Shown: positions 11,904 to 25,200, counted from the stretch's first letter. The stretch: 64,000 nt of DNA from Eleusine coracana subsp. coracana (GCA_032690845.1 CM064425.1:35366240-35430239); one strand, 5' to 3'. Numbers and translations: made by a program. The notes: generated by a model from the letters alone, not told the origin.

Positions 11904-14900
11904 TGGAAGATGTATGGAGCAACAACAAGCTGACCTGTGGAATCTTGACTAGTAGTAGTAGTATTTGGGTCTTGTGATAAGTGTTTCGGTCTCGGTTGAT
12001 TAAGCTCAGTTTGTGGCGTGTTAGTTATTCACTACCCGCTTGCTTTGGTGCTTGCCGGTGTAGTTACATGCTCTATGAAGCACTAGTGATGGTCAGTGTA
12101 GTTACATTACATGTTCTATGAAGCACTGCACTACTGATGGTGTAGCTACATGTTCTATGGTGCCTTTTTACAAGGGATGTGAAAGGATGAAATGGAGCAT
12201 CTTTGTCATGTGGTTTTAGTAGTTTTTCGAGGCCATCTTCCGATTCATATTTTTCCAGGTTCCATCTTCCATCTTAGTACGTTTCATCTGTGCTCACTGT
12301 TGCGTATGTAGTGTGTTATTATCTTTTCTTGGACAGATATTTGTTGCAAATGCTTACTCAATTCTCGGGATTGTAGGATCCGCACTCTTCTCGGATGTCA
12401 ATGACAACTAACTTTGACCAGCTCTTGCAGTCATGCTGAAATGTGACGTTTCGGTGTCACTTGTGGACAATGTTTGTCGTTCACAAGCTGTATTTGATTT
12501 TTTTTTTCTATCCGCGCTGTCATTCGATTGTCAGAATGGCCCTCTCGATGTGGAATGGCACGATTCGACAAACTTTTTCTCTGTGATTAGTGACCTTTTA
12601 CTGTACCACAGTATTCTGGATCCTGGCACAGGCATTCATGTCGGACCTCTGTTTTGAATTGGCATGTCATTATTTCTGTGGTGCCATGTGCATCAAGAAT
12701 GTGCATCTTCTCTTCCACCTCAGTTTGCCAGATCTTTTGTTTTTTTCTCTCTGATCATGCGTTATAGCTTGAGCGATGGTTTGTAAATGACATAAGTCAG
12801 TTCTAAAAAGAACACCATGATGGAAAACAACCAATAGAAACCAGCTCGGAAAAAGACAGCGGGCAAAAAGAAAAAGAACCTGAAAGGTTCAGAACAAGTG
12901 TTTTCATTCTGCGCAAAATGATATAGGAGTAAAATAATGCTTCCATACGTACGCATGCATGATGCATATGAGACCCAAAGCTGGGTCCTTTTCTGGAACT
13001 GACCAGGGTATGAAGAAGCCCCATTGAATCGACTGGCTGGAATGAGTGATGAGTCATCCTGATTGACTACTCGATGGGCAAAGGCTAAAAAAGTAAAAGG
13101 AAGTACAGTTGTGTTGTGTGCGCAAGAACGACTTGTACAGTTGAACGCTAACAATTGACAGATCAATCAGAATATATGTATACGAAAAACTAAGACCGGA
13201 AACGAGACTGGTGTATGGCATTTTCAGTCAACATGAGATTTTTTTAGTCCTCCCCTATAAAGAATAGATATGAATATTTGTGGCCCTTGGTCCTACGCAT
13301 ATTCTCCAGATATTAGCTAAGTTCTGTCTTCTGTGTCAGTAGTGGCCTTAAGCGGGACTAATGCCTTGTCCTGATGCCATGTGTCTCTTATGCAGTTATG
13401 CATCTAAACGACGTCATCTTTTCATGGCCCTTTTGGTATAATAGTATATTGTAGTATATGTTTATTGGTGCTTTGTCTTCTTCCTCTAGTAGCTAGAGAA
13501 GTCAAAATAAATAGAGCTCGAAAAGTGGATGGATGCCGAAGTTGAAGCACCCAAAAAAAAAAAAAGGTCTACCACATGGTACCTTACCTTGTCTACATCC
13601 TCGGTCCTTGTTCATTTTGTGGAATTCTAGAACAAGAAATAGTGGATAAAGGAAAAATACAAATGTGGATATAGGTCAGCTAAGTTATGTAAACCAGGTT
13701 TTGGAGTTGGATATCAATTTCAGCTGATAACATTTACAAAATGCACTGTTAAGTCGTAACTTTTGGAGCAGAAATCTTGTCTTTGTAGTCTCTAGAGTGT
13801 TTGAAATAAGGTTTTCTTTTAGCAACTAATAGATCTAAAAGTTTAAGTAGGTAAGGTCTTTGACGTGACTACCCAAACTCAGACAGCTAATTACAAAATC
13901 TACAGTTGATTATTGTTACTAGTTCTTTTTAAAATGCAACACCATTTTTTTCTCTAACTTAACAAAGTACTCCAGTTAATCATGTACCCACAGCAAAAAC
14001 TACGTAGGTAATAACGCCATATCTAACCGGAATCACTACTCCAGGAGCGTACGCCGTGAGTGTGACGACACCGGTTCCCTTCCTAGCGTGCAGCTCTGAC
14101 ACCGACTGTGGACTTTGGAGCTGGAGATGTGTTGGCCACATTTATCGGCGGTTCACATGCGTTCCAAATTAGGGGCTGAGCCTAATACAGTAGAGTAGCT
14201 AGCCTCGAACCCCCCAGTCGTTCGTGGTGAGAGAGGTCAAATTCTCACATTTGCATTTTGTTGACTTGTCTCACATCCGATTCCGGACCCCGCGTTTGCG
14301 TTGTGCGTCCCAAAAAATGTCAGATAGAGCATAGAGATATCCACGACTCATGTGTGAAGTGAGACGAGCGAGCGGCCAGCAACGCTGACCCCGGGCGAGG
14401 AACGGTTTTACAAAATCGGTAGGAACCTGGGGTTGGAACGCCCCCAGTTTCCACATTTTCTGCGCGCGCGGCGGGCACCAGAGGAAGAGAACAAAGCCGG
14501 ACATGGCACATTGGCATGACCCATGTCAGTCTTAATCTTGTATCACCGATCCCAAAAATAACAGCCCAATGCACGCTCCGAACCGTAAATGCACGAAGAG
14601 AGATAGTAATACTCATGACGCCTCTGCATCACCCACAGGGACACACAGCCGGGGCCCCCCCGCCCTCCGCCATGCTTCAACAACTCTGCGCGCGTCAGCA
14701 CAGCTCGACCACCGGCGCCACGCGCACGGAGCACAGGCCGGCCATGAAGTTCCCACAGTAACGACCATCAGGCCAGCGAATGCGTCCACAAAAGCGACGT
14801 CAAACCCAAACCCCGTACTACTGTAAGTATTTAAAACCGCCCCGCACTCGCCGGCTCTGCCTGTCGTCCCCCACCTTCTGCCTGGTCACGCCACAGTGCC

Positions 14901-15050
14901 CAGCAGCTTCTACACTGCATGCGCGGTGGTGCTGCAGAGGAAGTCACGAAGAAGAAACTTGATCGCCTTGGATCCCTCCAAGTCGTCATTCCTTTCTCCA
15001 CACTTTGCATTGCCACGTTCCCTTCTCTCTACCTGTACGCGCCGTTTTAA
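11904..15050. other. 3' flank of NOI copy A and intergenic DNA
   Basis: A repeated 'tagttacatgctctatgaagcact'-type word (near 12060 and 12105, third partial copy near 12143) lies just after copy A. The rest, to the promoter of copy B, shows no gene I can support. Open frames at 12433-13166 and 14271-15108 are short and unlike any known family. Confidence 0.5.
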
Positions 15051-15053
15051 GGC

Positions 15054-15060
15054 TATAAGT
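15054..15060 (+). promoter_or_regulatory. TATA-like box of the second NOI gene
   Basis: TATAAGT at 15054 lies 159 bp upstream of the ATG at 15213, almost the same spacing as in copy A. This supports duplication of promoter and gene together. The intervening leader is CT-rich. Confidence 0.5.
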
Positions 15061-15212
15061 AGACGCCCTGGAAACGGTCATCTCCCTCCTCTACCACCAT
15101 ACTATTAGGCTTCACTGCTTCACATTCTCTGCTATTACCTGACCGACCACGCACGGCACAGCACCTCTCGCCGTGATCTCTCTTCATCGCTCATTCTGTC
15201 TGGACTGCCAGA

Positions 15213-15974
15213 ATGGAGGTAAGTGGAAGCGAAAAGAATGTGATCAATAATCATGAGCCCGGTTATTGGCAAGTTTGTTTACTTAACCGTATCTAATCTG
15301 CTCGTGATCAAACTCTCCTCAATTCATTTCACCCATATGGTGTGCATTGACCACGTGCAGAAGGCCAGGGGTAGGAGGAGGCGCGTGCCGGCGTTCGGAG
15401 AGTGGAACTACTACTACCACAGCGGCGAGCTGTCCACGCCTGCGCCCGCCGCCGCCGAGTGGTACGCGCCGGCGCAGGGGACGGAGGCCTCCAGCGACGT
15501 GTGGTTCAGGTACTCGCCGCCGCCGCGGAAGCCGCCGCCACCACCCAACAGAAGGAAGGCAATAAGGAGGCCGGAGAGCAGCGGCGGCGGCAAGCGGAGG
15601 GCTCAGGCGGCGACGCCGGCGAGGGCGTCCGACGCCGGTGCATCGAAACCGGCGCGCACGCCAGTGAAGACGGCCACGGCGCGGCGGGTGGTGCGGTCCG
15701 TGGACGCCGACCTGTACCAGGTGCCGCCGCCGGACTTCGAACACGACGAGCCGAGGCGAACGGTGCGTCCGTACGTGTGCCCCAAAGTTAAATTGGAAAG
15801 CACATATCCCAGTTTAGCACCTCAATTCTTTGCTTGTTTATGTTACTGACACGAGATTACGTACTGATTAATGGACCTGTTCCGTTCTGTCAATAATGTT
15901 GCATGCAGAGAAATAAGAAAGCGTCCAGGAGCACGTGGATGGCTTGCTTCGGGTTCAGCTGTTGCGTCGCCTGA
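15213..15974 (+). CDS. NOI/RIN4-domain protein, copy B (3 exons, 157 aa)
   Basis: Exons are 15213-15218 (ATGGAG only), 15361-15762 and 15909-15974; all junctions are GT-AG and phase 0. The two-codon first exon is chosen because it restores the same ME-KAR start as copy A directly before AAGGCC. The core VPAFGEWNYYYH, the DVWFRYSPPPRKPPP block and ARRVVRSVDADLYQVPPPD match copy A, and the tail MACFGFSCCVA carries three cysteines suited to lipid anchoring. Role as for copy A: a predicted membrane-anchored adaptor of the RIN4 family. A cysteine pair (CC) replaces copy A's single Cys. Not assigned to a named gene. Confidence 0.85.
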
Positions 15975-16123
15975 ATAAACTAGCAGCGCGCGGTTTCCTG
16001 CAAATTTATTAGGTATCTATATAGATTAATTTAGTATCCAAACAGGTCCTTAGCTCCTCGTTTTGTTCCATATATGTATGTGTCTATAGGTTAATTTAGG
16101 TTCTGAAATGCATAATGTATCTC

Positions 16124-16212
16124 GATCACCGTAGTTTACTCGACCGGTCAGACTCAGCACAAATGCATCTTGATCACCGTAGTTTACTAGACCGGTCAGA
16201 CTCAGCACAAAC
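16124..16212. repeat. 48-bp tandem duplication downstream of NOI copy B
   Basis: The unit beginning gatcaccgtagtttact and containing accggtcagactcagcac occurs at 16124 and 16172, with one substitution in the shared part (tactCgac/tactAgac). Confidence 0.9.
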
Positions 16213-16436
16213 TTGCATAGACTGTTTTTCCGGTCGCTGGTGAAGTCTGAAACCGACCGAGTTCCACGACGTATTTGCCTCTGTATGAAAGCTTTGAAAA
16301 TATTGGTGGGACTAGAGTTCATACAGAATCTTGGATCTTTGGGATATTATATAAGTGCCACCAAGCACCATGCATGATGTGTGCGTCGTGCAGTTAATTA
16401 TATCTTCCGGGACCGAAATCAGACTACTGAGATAAA

Positions 16437-16910
16437 TGTTGTAAACTTATGCCGCCAAAACGATGAAGAATAAAGAAATTAAACCACAGAGGACATGAGA
16501 TTTAACGTGGAAAACTATTTCAATGCAAAAGAGAAAAAACTACGGGCGACAGTCAACAAAACTTCACTATCAAGAGTTGGTTTACAACGCCGAAGAGAAC
16601 GGCGGCTCTTAAGAAGACAATAATCTCTCGCTACGGCCCAAATCGGCCTTCAATATACAATAATTTTGAAACATAACTCAACAATAAATCCATCCCATTC
16701 ACTGGTAATCCCTACGAAGATACTATATGAAAAACTGGCACCACATCACCACTTCAACGTACGGCTCGAGAATTCGTCCCACAATCCACCGGTGGCTATC
16801 CTTCTCACCGAAGCTCGCTCTTGGTTGTACGCGCGTCTAGTGAATCCAAATTGTATCGCCTCATTTCTGTTCTTTTTTAGTGCTTGAAATTCACACGTCG
16901 CGATAGTAGT
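16437..16910. other. LTR-like remnant, low support
   Basis: Words such as 'gagatttaacgtggaaaac' and 'ctcttaagaagacaataatctc' resemble plant LTR tails. No ends or target duplication were found, and there is no coding sequence. Confidence 0.3.
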
Positions 16911-16927
16911 GAGGGATATATATATAT

Positions 16928-18075
16928 AATAGCTATGGTTATTTATTAATATTCAGGACACTATTTAAATTTTGGTTACTATTTAAATTTGAGACACTAT
17001 TTTACTCTGTTACTATTTAAATTTTGAATTTCTACAGTGTTATTCTACTATTCAGGTGGAGTGTGCACTTATTTAGTGCTTCGAAACTATTTTGAGCACT
17101 TCAAACATATTAATTAACTTCGAGTATTAATTATGGTTGGTCTTAATCTTCTTCTTTCAGAATCGTTCTTTCGGCTGGTGAGGCCAGACAGACTGTCAGG
17201 CGGTATAAGTTCTCAGTTGTAAAAATCCTACTCGGTACTCACCATACTTATCGCTAATTTGTTTCAGAAGTAACGAAGTCTTTCCCTATATAAGCCAGTC
17301 ATAAACATATGCAGGAAGTTTTTATCGTCTTCCCAGGCAGTTCCACCCGAAGAGAATACTTCTGTGCAGCAACATAGTGTCCTCTCTAACGCCTCAACTA
17401 GGCTAAACCAAGGACTATGCCGTAAAGGTTTCTCCTATAGGGTCTCTAGCATATAAACTTAATTTATATGCAAGAACTGGAGCATATCAAGGGATTTTCA
17501 AAGACGATATTACTTTATTTTTATAATTATAGCTTACATATGGTTTTCCCTTTCGGGAACCCCCAAACACTTAAACACACAAAGGAAAAATTACCTTGGA
17601 GATGATATCTTATAGTGGACTCATTCTCTCTATATTACAAGTGGACTACTAATATTGCTACTTAGTGGTGGAGGTGGAAGGCACTCTTAAGGAGTGAGCT
17701 CAGAATGCTGGACACTGAGTGATGGGTGTCTCCCTTCTGAAGCCCAGGTCCTCCTTTTATAGTAGAACGAGCGATACTCTCTTCCTGTTTATTTAGCACA
17801 CGTAGCTTCCATCTTCCTGTAGCAAGGACACCAGGTGTCATATACAACACCCTTCAATTGGCATTGTATTCCTTTTATGATGATATTCTCTTGCCTTTCC
17901 TTGCTAAGTCTTTATATATTTATTACATGTACGAAGCAACACAAGGTATTTGTCCTGGCATGCATGTCAATGCCACGAATAATATCGATCACTATTCTTT
18001 TGATGTCTTGTGACCTTCTTTCTGCGATGCTTTATGATATGATGTTATTTATGCTGCGACCATTGGCCTAGATTG
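16928..18075 (-). repeat. Left terminal direct repeat (viral intergenic region)
   Basis: This 1148-bp copy matches 29373-30507 in the same orientation, roughly 95 percent identical by eye; many differences are C/T or G/A. It ends on the left at a short (TA)6 run and stops about 28 nt short of where the primer site would be. It corresponds to the viral intergenic region with promoter and poly(A) signal (AATAAA on the minus strand near 17515). Confidence 0.9.
17753..17761 (-). promoter_or_regulatory. Pararetroviral TATA box, left copy
   Basis: Minus-strand TATAAAAGG followed by GACCTGGG; the identical box is at 30185-30193. An AATAAA lies about 240 nt downstream on the same strand, an arrangement known from plant pararetroviral intergenic regions, where the poly(A) signal is passed once by the transcript. 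Confidence 0.6.
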
Positions 18076-18870
18076 ATCTAGCTAATTATAGGGTCACACC
18101 ACGCTTCTCATTTGAGAGTATCACTCTTAATATTTTTATGAGTCATTTTATTAGTCTCACCATGCTTTCGCATTTGAGACTATAATTCTCTATATTTTAA
18201 GTCTTTATTTATCTTTGGTGGGTTAATTCTGTTCGGGTTCTAGAGGTTGCCCATGCCCTCCAATATCCATAATGTCTTCATCTAAGAATGAACTAGTAAT
18301 TTTATCATCAAATGTCTTCTTCATTTCTTCAAATTTTTCATTTATTTCTTTTTTCAGTTATTTCAAAATGTCTTCTTTTATCTCTTTCTTCCATTGAGGT
18401 GCTATTGATTCAAATTTTTCTTCCAACTTCCAGTCAATGTATTCTCCATCCAAAGGATCAACTCCTTTTATTAAACATTCCTTGTATGTCATTTTCATAG
18501 AAGTATTACCTTCTTCTTTTACCTTGAACCCAACTGGTTCTTTCAATTTTGTAATTATTGGTTCTTTAGAATTTTTTTTATTTTTTTATACCAGCCTATA
18601 ATTCTGAATATAATCTTTTGCAGTTGGTTCTATATAATAATTTGACCCTATGGCCATTCTAGCTTTGGCCAATGTTTCATCTACATCCATATATTTGCAA
18701 ATGATGGGGATCCCTTTCTTCTTTCCATGTCTTTCTTTAGGATCACTATTTTTTCAAAGGATGTATATATTCCTGGCCTCTTTCCATTGAATATTACATA
18801 TAAAGGCTTTGACTGTATATTTTTTGGGTATTCTGATGATGGTAGCATTCCATTGATCATATGAAAATAT
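18076..18870 (-). pseudogene. Unassigned viral 3' region
   Basis: It lies between the RNase H region and the terminal repeat, where tungroviruses carry ORF4. Short acidic/Lys-rich frames, such as 18358-18546 (62 codons), are interrupted by stops. I cannot assign a function; it may be polyprotein C-terminus or ORF4 remnant. Confidence 0.4.
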
Positions 18871-20588
18871 TCAGAAAGGAATATAATATGGCCAAATAGT
18901 ACCCTTTTTTTTTATGTTATAATGATACCAAAAATTATCTAGTAGACATTGTTGAACTTCGTCCACAAAAATATGATTTTTGGGCTTGAATTTAAAAGTA
19001 TTGTCCGGAAAAACCTTCAGCTTATTATCTGAACCAAAGGTATAGTATTCGACTTCGGGTGTATTCATTGCTCTCTTCATTCCTGCAAAATGGAAGAGCA
19101 CGAAAACAAGTCAGGCAACTTGTTATCTTTACCCTTTATATGCTTAAAATGAACTTTATAACCATTTCCAGTAATGATATCTTCAAATAATATCCACCTT
19201 CTAGTCGAGCTTTTCTTACTATTAATCAATGTAATATCTACAAATTGCTTCGCAATATGTTCGTACGGTAAATTCTTTGAATCCAAGGTATAAATGAAAT
19301 ACGTTTATTGCGGAAATTATAGCTAAAATTTCTCTATCAGTGTTATTCATAGTTTTTAATTTATAACTTCCTGAAGCATATCGACATATTTTTTTCTTCT
19401 GTCTTGGGGGAATATTTATTAGGTTTTTGTTTTAATATTGCACCCCAACCTTCCTTAGAGGCATTAGTTTCTATAATAAAATAATTATCATCTAGAGGTA
19501 ACTCTAGTGGTTTTAATTTCTTTACTATGGTTCTTACTAACTTATGTCTTTAGAGTTAAAATATTTTTGGCCATTTTTCCTTAATTTTGAATATAATGGA
19601 CCTCCAAGCTTTGCTAAGTTATCTATATAATTTCTTGCATAGTTGACAATTCCTAGAAATTGCTGTAAAACCTTAGTATCATTCATGGTATCAGGGAATT
19701 GTAATATTTTCTTTGCAATATGTTCTTCTAAATATATTTTCCCTTCTCCTATTTCATGACCAAGAAAATTAATTCTTTCTTTGCAAATTTCTATTTTCTT
19801 TTTAGATAATATTAAACCATTTTGTTCTACTTTTCTAAAGAATACTTCAAGATGAGCTATATGTTCCTTATAAGTTTTGGAAAAAATAGTATATCATCTA
19901 TATATACCAATATAAATTCTTGAGCTTCATTGAAAATATTTTGCATCTTTCTTTGAAATAAAGCAGGCGCATTTTTTAGTCTTAATGGCATAACATGCCA
20001 TTCATAATGACCTTGAGGACATGTAAATGCAGTCCATTCGATTGATTCTTCTACCATTTTAACTTGCCAAAATCCGGCTTTTAAATCAAATTTTAAAAAA
20101 TATTTACTACCTTGTATTCTATTAATTAATTCTTGTTTATTTGGAATATTGAAAGCATCTTCTACTGTATTGTCATTTAATCTTTTGTAATTAATGATCA
20201 TTCTGGACTTTCCTCTTACTTCTTCAGCATGATTTCTAAATATTTGTCATGGATGATATTTTTAGTGCATCCTGTGTCTACTAAGACTAATATTTTATAT
20301 GTAATATTTGGTCTTAATTTTATTTTTACTGGATCCTTATGCCTAATATTTCTATGAATGGCAATCTTACTATGTATTTATTTGCAAAGCTTATCAAAGC
20401 CTCTCTTAATTAAATAATCTTATTATTCTTATTGTCTTTTATAGTTAAAGTTTGTTCCTGACATTCAATAATTTCATCTTCTTTTGCCGTTTTGTTTTCA
20501 ACCTTTGCTTGTCTAACTTATTTATTCTATTTTCTAATATTCGGACTCTACTAGATAAAATTTTATCTTCTGGTTCAAATTCTACTTC
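18871..20588 (-). pseudogene. Viral protease-reverse transcriptase-RNase H region, broken
   Basis: Near 20280 the minus strand reads a retropepsin-type D-T-G active site. The reverse transcriptase core (19857-20201, 114 codons open) has the conserved palm blocks and a Y-I-D-D catalytic box near its C-terminal end. RNase H/connection sequence continues through 19077-19560 in several frames. Spacing between the protease motif and the reverse transcriptase is too short by several hundred bases, which implies a deletion there. Multiple stops and frame changes follow the Y-I-D-D box. The family role is copying the RNA pregenome into DNA in the cytoplasm; this copy is non-functional. Confidence 0.8.
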
Positions 20589-20593
20589 ATATC

Positions 20594-23500
20594 TGTGACA
20601 TCCCAAGTCACAAAAATGTTGGTTAAGATAACACCATGTTAATTGTTGACTAATCCAAAATTTCAAATAATTAAAATGCCAAAGAAAACAGGGAAGTAAC
20701 TTAATTAGAAATTCCACTAATTGGCCAAGTGTAGCTCTTCAAAAACTTTGCAAAACTCAATGGAAGTGTGCCCATATTTTTACATATTCCAGTAGGGCAT
20801 ATCAAGAAAGAATTTTGGGGAATTTACTGGAATTTTTGATAAAGGTTTAACCCCCCTAAAAATTCCCTAAGTGCAGAGAACAGCACCTCTGTTCCAGGAA
20901 TTTTAGTTAAATCTCCAGAGGGAATCTCGACGTGGCCACAAAAGCAAAGTTGGCAAGTAGGATTTGCTGAACCTGAACAAACATTTGCTAAGGATTTGAA
21001 GCATCATGAGTGGAGAAATCAGCAAAAGTGCAGCACTGTTCCAGTCAAGGGGGGGGGGGGGGGGGTCAACCATTTTCTTCTCTGGTCCACTCACCGGTCG
21101 ACACCGCCGTCCTCTTCCGCCGGCCACCGCGCGCCTTCCCTCTCTCTTGCCCATCCCGGCCACTGCTCCGCCTGCCGTCGCTGTGCCACCGGCCGCATTG
21201 AAGCTCCGTCGACGAGCCAACCCTCGACGGCCAGCTCACCTCCTCGCTCCTTCTGCCCTCGCACCGCCGCGCGGTACTTAAGACCGCTGCCGTCGAGAGC
21301 CTCCACTCTCCTCCTCTCCTCTCTGCTCTCGCACGCGCGCCACGCGACCCTCAGGCCTCCAGCGAGACCAGACGTCCCTGCCCTCGCCCCCTTCTTCCTC
21401 TTCCGCCAGGATCGGGCGTCGCCCCTGCTTTTCCCCGCCATGGCCGCCGTCACGTCAAGCTCCACCTAGGTAGCTCCCCGTCCCCTCCTCTTTCCTCAAA
21501 TTGTTGCGCAAGGGTCTTCCCGAGCAGGCCCCTGACCCGTTCCCCTGTTGCCACAGAGCCCTCGCCGGAATCGACAAGGAAAGGAGCCGCCGCCGTCGGG
21601 TTTCTCCCCACCCCGCCGACGAGACCCCCCTTCCGGCCCTCCCCGTCGCCTAGCTCCTCCACGCCGTCAATCTCCGCACCGAGGTGGTGCTCTCCCTCCA
21701 CTCCCCGACCCTTCTCGCTCGCCGCGCAACGCCGCCGTACCCCGCCTCTGCTCCGCCGCTCGTCGCCGTCCGTCTCCGGCGCTTCCCACGGGGTACCCAC
21801 CGGACCCACGAGGTCGCCGTGAGGTGCTGAGCACGTGGGCACACGGTGTTGGCCGAGCCGCGCTGCCGATTTGGCCGCTGGCCGAGCTCGCCGGCGCCGG
21901 CCACCGCGCGCGCGCGCCCGCGAGAATTTGAAATCGCCGGATGGCAGTTCTATAATTTACCCCCAACTTTGCTAAAAACTTCAAAAATTCATAACTGGAA
22001 AAATAAAAGTCCAATGAGAATGAAACCAATTTTGTTGGATTCCTAAAATCGTCCTCTACCAGAAAAACAAGATGAGGGCCAGGGTTATGCAGTAGGTTAG
22101 TAAAATTAAATCACCAAAGTTAGAACCTTGCTAAGAGTATTAAATTCATAATTCAAAATCTATAACTGATAAAATCATGGGATTTGGTCAGTAAGCACTT
22201 CATGTCATTCCTAAACTTTCTGCTAAAGCACATTTCCATCCTTTATGCAAATTTTGGTGTTATTGCATAATTTCCATTTTTAGTAAATAAATTTCTATAA
22301 ATGCTTGGGTAGGATTTTAATTCTGAAATTTTGTATTCCTACTCTTTGAGCATTCCTACATAACTAGAAAATCTCCATGAAAAAGTTTGGGCACCATCAG
22401 TATGCTTTTGGCTGTTAAGTTACTTATTCATAATTAGCTTAAGAAATTCAATATAATTGTTGCCTACTATATGCATGTAGTTATTATTAGTGGTAAATCC
22501 ATCCTTGGGACAGCCCAGGCAACATGTTAATCTTGACTTGCAGTAAAGTTATGATTTTCTTTTGCATACTAATGATTCACAATTAGTGTATATATCTAGA
22601 TTAGTCAGGGCTATAATTAAAAGTGAACATGTCAAATTCTAGGAGGTTGCAATTAACCTTGCAAGATAAAATTTCTATGTCCTCTTGCATAGGTAGTTTA
22701 ATTGGGGAATGCACCCTGGGTAAGTGGGAAGTCAAGGAGCTTTGCATGTTTGCTAAGTAGGCCTCAGCATACCGAGAAAAATTACCCTGTCAATTAATTC
22801 ACACCAATGGTATACTTGTAATTGGATATAGGTGATATGATCATTTATTACCATGCCTCCCACTTCCCCTAATTAGAAGTTTGTCCCCTGAAAGTTAATA
22901 ATTGTCAGAGGGTGGTACAAACATGTCATCTCATGCATGAGCATCATTCCATCAAATCCTATTTATTGAGGAAGTGTCATGCATCATCGTCCAACTCCTG
23001 ACCGTGCATTGCACTGCATTGACTAGGGAGCGAGACTGGGAGCAAGGACGTGGCCAGCAACCCTGAGGAGCCCGAAGTTGAGCTAAAACCCGCCGAGAAC
23101 TTTAACTACGATCACTCCCAAGGCAAGCCCCGGTGCACACCTACTGATTTACGAGTCCTTTTTATTTTGTCACCATAGAGAGATATTGTATTGTGCATTA
23201 GGTATAGGGCTTGGATGGAAACCCACTTGCATAAACAAACTGTGACCTATAATTAGTTACGTCAGTAAGCCTTTCGTTAGCAACTGCTAGGCTTAAATTA
23301 GTGGAGTCAATGGTAGGCTATGGGATCACTTGATGCAATCATGATTCACGTGAAGAATGAAATTGGTTAAAATTTTAGGACCTATCGTTGCAACTCCGCG
23401 GACAAGTATTGAACAGTACCAAGTGCATACCTCTATATGGGAATTGGTAAACCTAGTAACTTGGGCGCCGTATTGTCGGACGGTATTACTCATCGATCCA

Positions 23501-24498
23501 GAGGTGATGTGAATGGCACGGTGGATGCACAGGTCGAGGACCGCTGGAGAGTGCACAGGTTAAGCCTCGGATACGAAGTACTGTATCGCGGGGAGGACGT
23601 GTACTCGGGATCGATGGCCCCGGATCGACTTTATCGCAACCTCGTAAACGGTGGCCGTACGTGTTCTTAAATGATGCGTATGTCGTGCATTCGGGTTATT
23701 CTCCTGCAGGATGTAAATAAATTCGAATTGCCGTCCCTCGCGGTTATGAGTACCTCTTGTTTCGAGCAGTGGCAATGATATGTTAAGTAGAGAAGTTTGT
23801 TTATGATGCTGAAATTTATTTACTCTATGGACACCTATTGCTATGTTGTATTGCTCTTTATAATTGTACAAGTCTTAGTGGCTAGTTAGGTTCAACTACA
23901 GTCCCCCTTCTGCAACAAGCAACCAAGATCTTAGTTAAGGAATAGGCATCGCAGCATAGCACTAGTAGATGCTTTTATGCAAATATCAAATAAACCTGGT
24001 CGGCCCCCCTGCATACTAGGAGTCGGTTTTAGTAAACCCTTTGGACGGGTAAGTCTTGCGGAGTATGCTAGATACTCAGGCTTTGCGATTATGTGGTTTT
24101 CAGGTTCGCCTCAAGCAACTTATTGCGATTGCTGTAACAAAATTGTGTGGGAAGGTGAGGAGCCCCAGAACTGGACCATTGAATGGGTCCCCGGCTCCCC
24201 TAATCAAGAAGAGTGAGCCACTGCCCTAGGGCCGGCATGGCTTACTTAGGTTCTGCGGAGTGTTTGTCGTATCTTCCGCCTCCGCATATTTATGTAATAT
24301 GAACCAAGAACATATGTATGATAATGTAACTAAATTTGCTTCCGCTATGACTCTAGAACTTGTAATATTATACACTTAACGATGTATCTCTGTAAATGAT
24401 GGATGTCCTGTGTGAACGCTATGTATGGTTACTTCGTTGACCATCTCCCGAGGCGATCCTGTACGGCACACTCTATACTTCGGTATAGGGTTGCGACA
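20594..24498 (+). mobile_element. Solo LTR, 3905 bp, Tekay/RIRE3-like, inside the pararetrovirus
   Basis: It begins TGTGACATCCCAAGTC (20594) and ends GGTTGCGACA (24498). ATATC flanks both sides (20589-20593 and 24499-24503), a perfect 5-bp target duplication. Long LTRs starting TGTGAC are typical of the Tekay/Del branch of Ty3/gypsy. No primer site or coding region is present. It contains a 17-base G run at 21049-21065 and a GC-rich block (21070-21930) with spurious open frames on both strands. It splits the viral polyprotein between the Cys motif and the protease. Confidence 0.82.
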
Positions 24499-24503
24499 AT
24501 ATC

Positions 24504-25200
24504 TTCAAGCTTGCTTCTTTGTTTTCAGACATTCAAGGCATGCTTGTTTAAGACACATACTACATGTGGCTCTATTATCTTGACTTGGGTAATATATGCA
24601 AAAAGTGCACTTTATATTATAGTCTCCTTTTCCTCTTATCCAGTCATATTCACACTCTATTTGATTCATCATTTCAATTTTTAATCCAGCTAAATCTTCT
24701 ATTAAATCTGATTCCTCATCACTTGATTCATATTCTGTTTCAATATTTTCTATTTCATCTGTTTCTATGATGGAGTATATAGACTCATCATCTTTTATTT
24801 TCATCATCGCACATTAGGATATTCTCATTGACACTGTCCACTATAAATAGCTTCTCTTGTTCTTCATATTTACTAGAGTATCTTTTCTGATCTTTATTAG
24901 GACAGGTTTTACTTAGATGATCAGGTGAATTGCATATAAAGCATCTACATGTCTTATCATAATTCATTCTAGGATTATATCGTCTTACATTTCTCTTATA
25001 TAAGAATGGAGGCCTATTATCAGATCTTCTTAAGAAATATCTTCTCTTTGTTCTAGTATTATTGTACTTTCGTTGAGGTTTTCTGAACTTTTTACTTCTA
25101 TGTCTTTCTTCTCCATATGTTAAAGGTATTTGAACTATATTATTGCAAAAATTATAGTCTGAATGCTTCGTGGATCTTTGAGCTTGTATGCTTGTACATA
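24504..25200 (-). pseudogene. Viral nucleic-acid-binding region: CCHC knuckle and badnavirus Cys motif
   Basis: A zinc knuckle of form C-X2-C-X4-H-X4-C is encoded at 24902-24943. Downstream on the minus strand, the frame 24505-24807 carries a perfect C-X2-C-X11-C-X2-C-X4-C-X2-C at its residues 67, 70, 82, 85, 90 and 93. The first motif is shared by most caulimovirids; the second is a hallmark of badnaviruses and tungroviruses. The two lie in different frames, so there is at least one break between about 24810 and 24900. The solo LTR begins directly after this segment. Confidence 0.85.

Noticed and set aside
11217..11952. Long antisense and alternative frames over the NOI genes (also 15319-15803)
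   Set aside because: GC-rich exons give open shadows; only the spliced plus-strand frames carry conserved NOI blocks and correct splice sites.
20996..22046. Several 60-157 codon open frames in a GC-rich block
   Set aside because: They lie inside the 3.9-kb solo LTR, overlap on both strands and match no protein family.
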